Of a DNA stretch of 64,000 nt, positions 43,577 through 51,725 are shown piece after piece (positions within the stretch are counted from its first letter, which is position 1; every line of letters begins with the position of its first letter). The stretch is from the NCBI RefSeq assembly GCF_025567405.1, contig NZ_JAOQKJ010000001.1:124001-188000 (forward strand), read 5' to 3'. The stretch is from Suilimivivens aceti (GTDB taxonomy: Bacteria; Bacillota; Clostridia; Lachnospirales; Lachnospiraceae). The position numbers and the translations under genes are program-made. The notes under the pieces were generated by a model. The model saw nothing but the letters and a program-made list of their open reading frames with translations. It was not told where the DNA came from and ran no database searches.

Positions 43577-44454
43577 TACAGATCAACCTCCCTTCTGCTG
43601 AAGGCCTTTAACACCAGCTGTGTAATGACCATGACAAACAGGAAATAGATAATGGATTCTGCGGAACCAAGTCCATAATTATTATTCGTAAATGCTTCCT
43701 TATAAATCTGTAATGTCACACTGTTAGATGCCGTTCCCGGTCCTCCCTTGGTCAGTGCAAGGATAATGTCGAACACCTTCAGACCATTGGTCAGTGACAT
43801 GAAAATACAAGTCGTAAAGGACGGTCCAAGAAGCGGAAGCGTTACCCTGAAAAAGGTCTGCGCCCTGCCGGCTCCATCTACAGTCGCCGCCTCAAGGACA
43901 TCCTTCGGAACTGCCTGAAGACCGGCTATGTAAAGCACGATATAGAAGCCAAGTGACTGCCATACCCCAACTAATACCACCGAGAAGAATACCAGCTTCG
44001 TATCACCAAGCCAGCTTAAATTTAAGAAGCTCCAGTCCGTTGCTTCATACAGCTTCTCAAATCCGCTGGTAAAAATGAACTTCCAGATAAAGCCTACGAT
44101 CGTCATGCTCATGATATAAGGAACGAAGAAAATTCCCCGGAAGAAATTTGCCCCCTTAAACTTCTTTGTCAGCATCACTGCCAGCGCCAGCGCCAGCACA
44201 TTGGAAAATACCACAAAGCAAAAGGTATATTTCGTCGTAAACCAGAGTGCCGGAAGGAAGTCACCCCCCTGCGAAAACAACGTTTTAAAATTGGTAAGTC
44301 CTACGAATTTAACGGCCTTGGAAATACCATTCCACTCTGTCAGGGAATAGTAGCCACTCAGAATAAAAGGCACATACATCATCAGACAGACCAGTATGAT
44401 CGCCGGAACTGTAAAGGCTGCCATTTCCAATCCATTTTTAACCTTCTTATTCAT
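43576..44454 (-). CDS. Sugar ABC transporter permease, MalF/UgpA type
   Basis: 292 residues with six helices; the EAA loop is VPKDVLEAATVDGAGRAQTFFRVTLPLLGP. It is the first gene of the importer operon. GGAGG lies six bases before the ATG, and a TATAAT (44485-44490) is upstream on the minus strand without a good -35, which would suit activation by the divergent response regulator. It pairs with the permease at 42737. Confidence 0.93.
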   Translation of the reverse strand: MNKKVKNGLEMAAFTVPAIILVCLMMYVPFILSGYYSLTEWNGISKAVKFVGLTNFKTLFSQGGDFLPALWFTTKYTFCFVVFSNVLALALAVMLTKKFKGANFFRGIFFVPYIMSMTIVGFIWKFIFTSGFEKLYEATDWSFLNLSWLGDTKLVFFSVVLVGVWQSLGFYIVLYIAGLQAVPKDVLEAATVDGAGRAQTFFRVTLPLLGPSFTTCIFMSLTNGLKVFDIILALTKGGPGTASNSVTLQIYKEAFTNNNYGLGSAESIIYFLFVMVITQLVLKAFSRREVDL

Positions 44455-44484
44455 TTCCGTCCTCCTTCTCTACTTGATGTAATC

Positions 44485-44490
44485 ATTATA
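44485..44490 (-). promoter_or_regulatory. -10 element of the importer operon, activator-dependent type
   Basis: TATAAT on the minus strand 31 bases before the importer start. No sequence close to TTGACA is found 16-18 bases further upstream, which is usual for promoters driven by an AraC-type activator such as the adjacent YesN-like protein. Confidence 0.45.
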
Positions 44491-44558
44491 AGATACTCGT
44501 CCCTGTCCTGAAAATGAAATAAACTGACCAGAAAGGTGTAAAAAAATGAACAAAGCAC

Positions 44559-44587
44559 TTTTCACTTTTTGAAACTTTTTGTATAAT
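44559..44587 (+). promoter_or_regulatory. Promoter of the two-component system
   Basis: TTTTCA (44559-44564), 17-base spacer, TATAAT (44582-44587), 23 bases before the kinase ATG at 44611. Confidence 0.55.
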
Positions 44588-44610
44588 ATGCCTGAAGTGA
44601 GGGTGAAAAA

Positions 44611-46446
44611 ATGTCATTATCCACAAAAATAAAAGAATTACTCCGCCCATGGATTCAAAAAATACGCAGAATGCTGAATCCGGTGCCATTATGGATCCAG
44701 TTGATCTTTATTATGATACTCCTGACTACTGCAGTGTCTGTACAGCTTGTACATAAAGACTATACCTCAACCAAGGAGCTGACTCTTTCCCAGTACCTGT
44801 CCACCACCTCCCAGATCCTTTCCCTGGAGGCAGAAAACTCAGACTGGTATCTGGACTCCCTTGCCAAATTCTGTATCCAGCCTTATTATGACTCCTCCTA
44901 TACCAGGATCATTGACCAGAAAACACCGATCACCACAGAACAGCTCAGCTACGTCAAACAGCAGATGTTCTATAATTACTATACAAGAAGTGATATCCTT
45001 GACTACGAGCTTTATCTGATCAATCAGGACATGATCATTGGCAGAAACGAAAGCCAGCAGCACTTTACTGTGCAGCAGAATATGGATATCCAGCCCTTTC
45101 TTGATGCCGCGGAGAAATGCAAGGGCAGCCCACGGAACCTTTATATTGAAAGTGATGCTTCCGGTAATCTCACCTATTACCACACACTGTTTACCGTCCC
45201 CGGCCAGATCATCCAGGCCGTCGTCCAGGTCACCCTTGATGACAGCTTTACCAGACGGCTCGTAAAGGATCACAGCGATACCGGCGAGATCTTCCTTCTG
45301 CTGAACAACGAACAGGAACTGATATATTCCTCTGCCGATACACTTCCCTTTTCCCTTTCAGAGCTGCTGCCGCTTCCTTCCTCTGAGCAGCCGGCTATTA
45401 CACTGAACAATCAGTCCTATTACCTTGTAAGCAATACCGGCACAACCGGCGATCTGACTATGGTCTGCCTCATGCCGGAAGCCTGCATCGATGCTGAGAT
45501 CGGACACCTTGGCCACTCCATCCTGATCAATGGCTTTCTGTTCTGGCTGATCACGGTGGTTCTCATCTATCTTCTGCTAAAGCTCCTGATGAACCCGTTA
45601 AAGGAGCTTTCTGTACAGATGCAGCGGACCGGAGCCGGTGATTTTTCCACCAGAATACAGGCAGATGGCTGCCAGGAAACCTGCGAGCTGTCCCAGAGCT
45701 TTAATGGCATGGTACGGCACATAGACCGTCTCATCGATGAAAATTATGTGGCAAAGCTGCGTGCCAACGATGCCAGACTGGCAGCACTGGAAGCCCAGCT
45801 GAATCCCCATTTCCTGTATAATACCCTGCAGGCGATCTCCACAGAAGCACTGATCAATGACCAGCCACAAATTCATAAGATGATCACCTCACTCGCCTCT
45901 AACCTGAGGTATACTATTAAAGGCAACGTTATGGTTCCTCTCCGGCAGGAAATGAACTATACTGATAATTATGTATTTCTGCAGAAAGTGCGGATGGGAG
46001 ATGCGCTTGTCTTTTCCTCTGAGATCGATCCGGCTTCCCTTGACTGCCTGATCCCCAAGATCAGCATTCAGACTCTTGTGGAGAATTCCATTATCCACGG
46101 AAAATCCGAAAATCAAGCTTCTATCCACATCACCGTTACAGTAAGACTCATGGAAAATGATCTTCTGATCACCGTCAGGGACAGTGGCTGTGGCATTTCT
46201 GATGACCGCCTCCAGAAGATCTACGAGGATTTTGCATCCCAGAAATCCTCCGGCAAGGACAGTGGCATTGGTCTTGCAAACCTTTACAGCCGGATGCAGA
46301 TCCTCTATAACCGCGAAACAAAGTTTGTGATCAATACAGAAGAGGGTAAATACACCAGTATTTCCCTGACTCTTCCCGTTTCCCGGGATCACTCCCAGGA
46401 CATTTTCCACGAAAGGAGCTCCCATGTACCGTTCTCTGATCATTGA
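44611..46446 (+). CDS. YesM-type sensor histidine kinase
   Basis: 611 residues. Two membrane helices (about 29-48 and 305-328) enclose a ~255-residue extracellular sensor; a HAMP-like linker, the His_kinase box ALEAQLNPHFLYNTLQ with the phospho-acceptor histidine at residue 400, and a C-terminal ATPase domain (NSIIHG, DSGCGISDD, SGIGLANLYSRM) follow. This is the LytS/YesM class commonly placed beside sugar importers, where it senses extracellular carbohydrate. It overlaps the regulator gene by 23 bp and is divergent from the importer operon it presumably controls. Confidence 0.94.
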   Translation: MSLSTKIKELLRPWIQKIRRMLNPVPLWIQLIFIMILLTTAVSVQLVHKDYTSTKELTLSQYLSTTSQILSLEAENSDWYLDSLAKFCIQPYYDSSYTRIIDQKTPITTEQLSYVKQQMFYNYYTRSDILDYELYLINQDMIIGRNESQQHFTVQQNMDIQPFLDAAEKCKGSPRNLYIESDASGNLTYYHTLFTVPGQIIQAVVQVTLDDSFTRRLVKDHSDTGEIFLLLNNEQELIYSSADTLPFSLSELLPLPSSEQPAITLNNQSYYLVSNTGTTGDLTMVCLMPEACIDAEIGHLGHSILINGFLFWLITVVLIYLLLKLLMNPLKELSVQMQRTGAGDFSTRIQADGCQETCELSQSFNGMVRHIDRLIDENYVAKLRANDARLAALEAQLNPHFLYNTLQAISTEALINDQPQIHKMITSLASNLRYTIKGNVMVPLRQEMNYTDNYVFLQKVRMGDALVFSSEIDPASLDCLIPKISIQTLVENSIIHGKSENQASIHITVTVRLMENDLLITVRDSGCGISDDRLQKIYEDFASQKSSGKDSGIGLANLYSRMQILYNRETKFVINTEEGKYTSISLTLPVSRDHSQDIFHERSSHVPFSDH

Positions 46447-47170
46447 TGATGAAAAACCTGTCCAGATCGCCATTTCCAGGCTTGGCCGTTTCGCCTATTA
46501 TGGCATTGAACCGCCACGCTATGCGGTCAATGGCAAGGACGGCCTTGCCGCCATGCGCGAATTTCATCCGGATATCGTTTTTGTAGATATGAGCATGCCT
46601 GTCATGGATGGCTGTGCCTTCCTTGAAAAGGCCCATGAAGAATTCCCTGACAGCCAGTACATCGTAGTCAGCGGCTATGACGACTTTTCCTATGCCCAGC
46701 ATGCCCTCCGAAGCGGTGCCTGCGATTATCTTCTGAAGCCCGTAGACGAAGAAAGCCTCAACTGCGCCATTGAAAAGGCAGTCAAGGCCATTGATCCTGA
46801 TGCAGTGTTCGGTATCTCTGACACTTCTGCCAAGACCGACCACATCACCCCTGATGAAATTGTTACTATTATCAAAGACTACATAGAGAGCAATTACTGT
46901 ACCAATATCCGCATCTCCATGTTTGCAGAAAAGTACTTTTTCTCTCAGGAATATCTGAACAAGCTGTTTAAAAACAAATACGGCTTTACCATCTATGAGT
47001 ATGTCCTGAAGCTGCGTATGGAGCGTGCTGCAGAGCTGCTCGCCCAGCCGGATATCAAGATCTCCGATATTGCAGAGCGCCTCGGATATGCGGATAATCA
47101 CTACTTCAGCAAAGCATTCCGGAACTACTACCAGCTGACACCGACGGAGTACCGGAAGGGATTAGGCTGA
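46424..47170 (+). CDS. YesN-type response regulator with AraC-family DNA-binding domain
   Basis: 248 residues. The receiver domain has the acidic pair Asp8-Asp9, phospho-acceptor Asp55 (IVFVDMSMPVMDG) and LLKPVDEE with the conserved lysine. The C-terminal AraC domain (about 150-248) shows two helix-turn-helix units ending AERLGYADNHYFSKAFRNYY. Its ATG lies inside the kinase gene, so translation is coupled. It should activate the divergent sugar importer upon phosphorylation. There is no linker between the domains beyond ~25 residues. Confidence 0.94.
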   Translation: MYRSLIIDDEKPVQIAISRLGRFAYYGIEPPRYAVNGKDGLAAMREFHPDIVFVDMSMPVMDGCAFLEKAHEEFPDSQYIVVSGYDDFSYAQHALRSGACDYLLKPVDEESLNCAIEKAVKAIDPDAVFGISDTSAKTDHITPDEIVTIIKDYIESNYCTNIRISMFAEKYFFSQEYLNKLFKNKYGFTIYEYVLKLRMERAAELLAQPDIKISDIAERLGYADNHYFSKAFRNYYQLTPTEYRKGLG

Positions 47171-47173
47171 GCA

Positions 47174-47434
47174 TTATGTATCAATCGTTTTCACTACCAG
47201 ACTTTTACAGAACTCTTTTTTATCCTTTATATTGTTATGGTTTTTTCTACGATAAAAAATATAAAACATATTGTCCTTCGTAGTATCTGCAGCTGCTATA
47301 CTCCCCAAATGAAAAACACCGATAGAATGTACGAAGCGATTATGTATAGCAGAAGAATATAATGGAGAATAACTCGTCTGTAAAATTCTCCTCAATCTCT
47401 GAAACTCTGCCTTATTAATACACTGACAGTCTTC
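47174..47434 (-). pseudogene. Remnant of an HD-superfamily phosphohydrolase
   Basis: An open stretch of about 87 codons without a proper start. The translated part EFQRLRRILQTSYSPL followed by AIHNRFVHSIGVFHLG is the well-known opening of HD-domain phosphohydrolases (QRLRRI..., then H-x-RFxHSxGVxHL). After that the sequence degenerates and stops, and the domain's later HD motif is missing. Its first part overlaps the 3' end of the gene at 47392-47781 in another frame. I interpret it as an N- and C-terminally truncated relic left by a rearrangement next to the response-regulator gene. Confidence 0.6.
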
Positions 47435-47781
47435 TCACTCATAAAAGCCAGCAGCACATCTATCTCCAGATATGTCCGAAACCTTTCAATCAGATCTGAA
47501 ACTGTCTTTCCTTTCCGTAATTCAATGGCAGGCTCCTTCTTATCCGTTTCTGTTTCTACAAAGAAATCCGAATAGCGGCACAGCATATGATTCGTATTCT
47601 CTCTGGATAAAATAAGAACTGCCTTCTCTCCCTGTTCACCAAGATAATGCACTACTTCAGCACCATACTTTTCCAGCTCTGCATATGTGACAATATTCTG
47701 ACTGTCATCCCCATTCTTAGACTGTAAAATCTCAATCAGTGCATTCGCTGCCAAGTCTTCAATACCAATATAAAAGCACAT
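47392..47781 (-). CDS. Hypothetical protein
   Basis: About 129 residues starting MCFYIGIED after GAGGAAATAAA; the longer frame to 47847 lacks a ribosome binding site. The protein is soluble and acidic, with ELEKYGAEVVHYLGEQGEKAVLIL and FFVETETDKKEPAIELRKG segments but no motif I recognise. It lies upstream of the HD remnant in a decayed area and may itself be losing function. Codon pattern and frame are intact over the full length. Confidence 0.6.
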   Translation of the reverse strand: MCFYIGIEDLAANALIEILQSKNGDDSQNIVTYAELEKYGAEVVHYLGEQGEKAVLILSRENTNHMLCRYSDFFVETETDKKEPAIELRKGKTVSDLIERFRTYLEIDVLLAFMSEKTVSVLIRQSFRD

Positions 47782-47933
47782 TTTATTTCCTCTTTTTCGT
47801 TCTATTATACTATATGCATCTGCCTGTATAATAAGACAGATGCACAACTGATTTATGTTCTAATCTTAGTATAAACGAACCTGTGTATCAATATGCCCAC
47901 GCAAAAATTTGTTTTATTTTTTAATTACTGTTT

Positions 47934-48092
47934 TTACGTTATATTTTGTATTTCTTTAACATTTTCAGATCTCTCCACTCTTGCCGCTGCCCTCGTCATG
48001 CCAAAGTGCAGCATACCGTTTTCCTCCAGGATATCATAAAGTTTTCTGTAATCCTCAGAGAGACTTGCTGCATTCCCCGGCTCAGGCCATCA
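47934..48092 (-). pseudogene. C-terminal gene fragment
   Basis: About 52 codons open without a start, including LSEDYRKLYDILEENG and GMTRAAARVERSENVK before the stop at 47934. DNA around the GMTRA part (GGCATGACGAG) reappears in the fragment at 48.9 kb, so both seem to be tails of related genes. The stretch ends where the intact secreted-protein gene begins. Parent family not identified. Confidence 0.4.
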
Positions 48093-48104
48093 ATACCATT
48101 TTTT

Positions 48105-48596
48105 CTACCAGCACTTACTGCAGGCTTCCAGACCTTCTTTCTTTGCTTCTTCTATCGTAATCTTCTTCGCTTTCTTTGGATTCATCTTGCCACAGTGGTC
48201 AATAGAATGATATTTTGATCCGGTCGCTGATTTCCAGCACATTCCACCTGCTGCTGCATTCTGTGATGCTGTTGTGGAAGCTGCTTTCTCTATCGTTTTC
48301 GCATCAGACTTTGCAGTTTTACCGGCACTTTCTTTCTTATCATTGGCCACTGCTGTTACCTTCGCATCCGCTACCGGCTTCCGTCCTTCTGCCTTGCCAT
48401 AATTCACATAATGATCATACAGCGCTGTTTCATCGCTTCCGACAGCATCTTTCACATCCGGATAAGTCTCTGCATAAAACTCTGCATCAAAAACTGTTCC
48501 ATCTGGCATGGTCTTCGGTGCCGCCTGCATATCCATCGTAGTAAACAGGAATACAAAGCTCATAACAAGACCTGCTAAAGCTATATGTTTCTTCAT
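48105..48596 (-). CDS. Secreted protein with FDAxxYAxxYPDV motif and C-terminal Cys/His cluster
   Basis: 163 residues. A signal peptide (MKKHIALAGLVMSFVFLF, cleavage near MQA-AP) is followed by a short domain VFDAEFYAETYPDVKDAVG..ALYDHYVNYGKAEGRKP, a repeat motif common in Clostridial surface proteins. After an Ala/Lys/Thr-rich linker the C-terminus (YHSIDHCGKMNPKKAKKI..ACSKCW) carries four conserved Cys/His positions that could bind a metal. A GGGGG site precedes the ATG and a good promoter is upstream. It is intact although flanked by gene remnants. Role unknown; wall association or metal binding is possible. Confidence 0.83.
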   Translation of the reverse strand: MKKHIALAGLVMSFVFLFTTMDMQAAPKTMPDGTVFDAEFYAETYPDVKDAVGSDETALYDHYVNYGKAEGRKPVADAKVTAVANDKKESAGKTAKSDAKTIEKAASTTASQNAAAGGMCWKSATGSKYHSIDHCGKMNPKKAKKITIEEAKKEGLEACSKCW

Positions 48597-48644
48597 ACGT
48601 AATTCCCCCTTTGTAAGTGTATGAATTATTTTTAATGCATTCCA

Positions 48645-48673
48645 ATTATATCATGTATTAAAAACATTGTCAT
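48645..48673 (-). promoter_or_regulatory. Sigma-A promoter of the secreted-protein gene
   Basis: ATGACA (48668-48673) and TATAAT (48645-48650) on the minus strand with a 17-base spacer, about 49 bases before the start at 48596. Confidence 0.65.
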
Positions 48674-48899
48674 CATTCAATTATTTTTCTTGTCTGCATT
48701 CACCAACCGACTCTCCATTCGTATCTTTCTTCAATTGATAATCATCACTTTTGATTATTATTTAAATCAAAAATTTTTAACTCATCCGCTTCTTTTTGTT
48801 GTTTATGTCACGAATATTATATAATTATCGTAAAAAAAGATGCAATCTGTTTTATATTATTTCACTATTAATGGTTGTTATCAAAAAATCTGTAGGCAC
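48674..48899. other. AT-rich stretch with no visible gene
   Basis: About 225 bases of very AT-rich DNA between the promoter at 48.65 kb and the gene remnants at 48.9 kb. I see no open frame, hairpin or repeat worth calling. Confidence 0.5.
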
Positions 48900-49077
48900 T
48901 CAATATAGCAAGGGAAACCCGTAAGCACATGGTTTGACATTTTCACCACCGCTCTCGTCATGCCAAGTACAAATTCCTTCTTCTGTCCAGAAACGCTTTT
49001 CGCCGGAGCAGCCTTTCATGCTGTCCAGGATCACCAGTCTCTGTGAGGTGAAGTGGCGGTAGATCCTGCCCACAATT
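48900..49077 (-). pseudogene. Decayed coding fragment
   Basis: About 58 codons are open in one frame (IYRHFTSQRLVILDSMKG, then KRFWTEEG) to a TGA at 48900, directly downstream of the pRiA4b ORF-3-like remnant. A second frame over the last third contains LGMTRAVVKM, which resembles the fragment tail at 47.9 kb (GMTRAAARV). Frames cannot be reconciled without frameshifts, so I call a remnant rather than a gene. Confidence 0.4.
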
Positions 49078-49707
49078 CTAACTCACTGCTATGCTTTTGC
49101 AGCAAATTGTTCTCAGCATATCACAGAAGCCATAGATTCCTCCGACATCATCCACCAGCTCTATGCCATCCTTCCGGATACATACCGGGCAGTAGTCACT
49201 GATAACATCCTCTAAAAAGCCATCCAGCGCACTCTCTGTTTCTCCTTTCCCATTTTTCCATACACCGTTTTCCTCTGAATGATAAGTGTCCTCACAGGTG
49301 ATCAATACCTTCCAGTTGTCACCATAATCATAGCTGTAGATCAGCCACTGGCAGTCTTTCAATCAGTTCACGGCAATAAATATCTGCAAATGCATGCTCC
49401 ACCTGGTCTACTGCTACATCCCTCAGTTTTAGTTTCCTCTCCAAAATCTGATATACCTGTTCTTCCTGCCCATTGGCCGGTGAGAACTCACTGATTACCT
49501 TCTGCAGCCTGTCCCACTCCTCACGGATGAGGAGTGGAAGGGTAGAAGGAATTGGTTTTAATTTGATCCCTTTAAAATGGTGCCATTACATAATTCGCAT
49601 TTTACTTCCTTCTTTTTCCAATACGGTCTATTGTATTCTATTCTTTCAACATCTTCCGGATCCAACATAAAAGTTTCTTTCTTGGTTGTTTTATATTGCA
49701 CCTCATT
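49078..49707 (-). pseudogene. Frameshifted pRiA4b ORF-3-like (IS1096 passenger type) protein remnant
   Basis: Three consecutive frames read as one former protein. Upstream is a piece with a CELCNG cysteine pair ending at 49559. Next comes a longer piece, LKPIPSTLPLLIREEWDRLQ through CRELIERL, near 49360-49560. Finally, after a frame change, IYSYDYGDNWKVLITCED and VGGIYGFCDML continue to the stop at 49078. YDYGDxW with a following strand is the hallmark of the pRiA4b ORF-3-like family. At least two frameshifts make it non-functional. No transposase or inverted repeats remain. Confidence 0.65.
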
Positions 49708-49713
49708 TTCCTT

Positions 49714-49741
49714 TTGAATATTCTTCCATCTATGTTATAAT
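49714..49741 (+). promoter_or_regulatory. Sigma-A promoter of the DUF2142-like gene
   Basis: TTGAAT (49714-49719) and TATAAT (49736-49741) with a 16-base spacer, 44 bases before the ATG at 49786. Confidence 0.65.
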
Positions 49742-49785
49742 CATTTTAATTAATAAATTTACCAACAGAAAAAGGATCTTATTTT

Positions 49786-51720
49786 ATGTTTAAAATACTT
49801 CATTTCATTTCAAAGAACAAATTACTGTTTTTTTCCTTGCTGTTTGCCTTATCTTTTATCTATATTATCCATGATGATTATATTGCCGCCGATGCTTATA
49901 TCATCCCTTCTGACAGTTATACTTACATAACCAATGATAACCCTGTTGAAATCTCTATTCAACCAACTATGCCCATAAAGAAACTTAACTCAATTCTTTT
50001 CAGCATAGCCAACCCAACCACATTAACCTCTGATTATGAAACCACAATAGATCTCTATGGAGATAATAATATTATCTCCTCTATCTCATTTTCTAATGAT
50101 ACCTGTTATGAGATAACAGACTCTCTTGGAAATGCAACTGAGCTCTTTTTCGACACTATTGCTCCTATATGTTCCTATTCCGATTATAAATTTAAAATAT
50201 CCAGTTCTGCCCCTACAGTCGAAAATGCCTATGGATTTCGGCTGAACAATGAGGGAACCATATGGAATCGCCTTACCTATGTGCTTTTAACAAAAGATCA
50301 GCAGAAACTTGTTTATACTCTGATTTTCATTGTACTCATTTCTTTTATATATGTTATATTATACATTTTAAATCGTAATTTCACTATCCCCCCTGAGAAA
50401 ATATTTCTTTTTCTATCACTGGTGCTTTGTCCCTTCTACCTGTTCATAGTCCCTGTTTTTCAAACCCCTGATGAAGTAAATCACTTTGTCAGAGCTTACA
50501 CTATTGCCCATGGTTATTTCTTGTCACCTTCCGGTGGCAATGTTCCTATCCCTCAAAATCTTGTTCCCTATGAATGGTATACCTATACCCCTTTTATATT
50601 GTTTCAAAATTTTCATATGACAATCGACTCATTCAACGCCATTTTACATAATAACGTCAACATGGCTCTATATTCTCCTGTCTCATACATTTTTCAGGTT
50701 ATTGGCATTCGTATAGCTGATATTTTCTCAGATAACACCTATATTCTTGTTCTAGCCGGAAGTCTTGCTAACATTACAGGTTGTACTGTCCTTATTTATT
50801 ACGCAATCAAATGGATTCCTTCCGGAAAAGAACTGCTTACATTTATTTCTCTCCTCCCCATGGCCCTTCAACTCAGATGCAGTCTCTCTGTTGATGCCAT
50901 CACTTATGCTATACTGGTTCTTTTTCTGGCCTTTTGCCTTTGCAAACGCTGCCAAAATTCACTACTAAATAAGAAGGATATCATTATTCTTTTCACTCTG
51001 GTTTTCATTCTTTCATCTTGTAAAGTTGTTTACTTTGTTGCTATTCTCTTTATCTTCCTATTGCCATCACCCTGCTTTCAAAGCACAAAAAAGGAAGTAC
51101 TTCTGAAAGCATTTGGCTGCTTTGAAGCACTTCTTTTATCTGTCGGATGGTTTTTTATAGCCAACTCTTATTTAGGTAGTACCAGAGCTGGTGGTGACGC
51201 ATATGAAAAAATACATTTTATCCTGACCAATCCTGGACGTTACTTATATATTCTCCTAAAAACCCTTTGGCTTGACGGACACGATTTTATTTATGAACTT
51301 ATTGGTTATAAACTGGGTAGCCTCAATATCGTTATCAATTCTCTGCTCATTTTCTGTATTATAATACTCTTTTTCAGAATTTATTATACGGAAAAGCAAA
51401 ATAGGTTCTATCATGATTACGTAACAGAAGTAATATCCATAATTTCCTGTACTGGTATGATACTCCTGATTGCAACCAGCCTCTACATCCAATGGACTGA
51501 TCTGTCCGCCTCAACCTACTCTATTCAGGGTCTTCAGGGACGTTATTTTCTTCCATTAGCGCCACTTTTATTCTGTTGCTTCTGTGTATCTGCAAAGACC
51601 GACTCAGTTACTGTTAAAAGCAACAAAAAACCTTCTGTTTCTCTCTTTGGATTATATGTTTTAAATCTTTTAGTACTAATTGAAATTTTCATCTTTAGTT
51701 CGTATTATAATAGGCTGTAG
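49786..51720 (+). CDS. DUF2142-family polytopic membrane protein, probable GT-C
   Basis: 644 residues. One N-terminal helix is followed by a ~150-residue extracytoplasmic beta-type domain (SYTYITNDNPVEISIQ) and then about eleven helices. The first loop of the multi-helix part reads PVFQTPDEVNHFVRAYTIAHG, the signature of DUF2142, related to GT-C glycosyltransferases; NMALYSPVSYIFQVIGI follows. AAAGGA is nine bases before the ATG. It opens a 13-kb AT-rich block of similar giant membrane proteins and ends 5 bp from the convergent gene. Predicted role: transfer of a lipid-linked sugar outside the membrane. Confidence 0.85.
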   Translation: MFKILHFISKNKLLFFSLLFALSFIYIIHDDYIAADAYIIPSDSYTYITNDNPVEISIQPTMPIKKLNSILFSIANPTTLTSDYETTIDLYGDNNIISSISFSNDTCYEITDSLGNATELFFDTIAPICSYSDYKFKISSSAPTVENAYGFRLNNEGTIWNRLTYVLLTKDQQKLVYTLIFIVLISFIYVILYILNRNFTIPPEKIFLFLSLVLCPFYLFIVPVFQTPDEVNHFVRAYTIAHGYFLSPSGGNVPIPQNLVPYEWYTYTPFILFQNFHMTIDSFNAILHNNVNMALYSPVSYIFQVIGIRIADIFSDNTYILVLAGSLANITGCTVLIYYAIKWIPSGKELLTFISLLPMALQLRCSLSVDAITYAILVLFLAFCLCKRCQNSLLNKKDIIILFTLVFILSSCKVVYFVAILFIFLLPSPCFQSTKKEVLLKAFGCFEALLLSVGWFFIANSYLGSTRAGGDAYEKIHFILTNPGRYLYILLKTLWLDGHDFIYELIGYKLGSLNIVINSLLIFCIIILFFRIYYTEKQNRFYHDYVTEVISIISCTGMILLIATSLYIQWTDLSASTYSIQGLQGRYFLPLAPLLFCCFCVSAKTDSVTVKSNKKPSVSLFGLYVLNLLVLIEIFIFSSYYNRL

Positions 51721-51725
51721 GATGT

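Noticed and set aside
47848..47933. Short gap near the HD remnant considered for a small RNA
   Set aside because: No hairpin with U tract and no clear promoter pair in either direction.
49515..49538. Perfect 9-bp inverted repeat CCACTCCTC/GAGGAGTGG
   Set aside because: It lies in the coding part of the pRiA4b ORF-3-like remnant (LLIREEW) with no U tract; probably chance rather than a terminator or transposon end.
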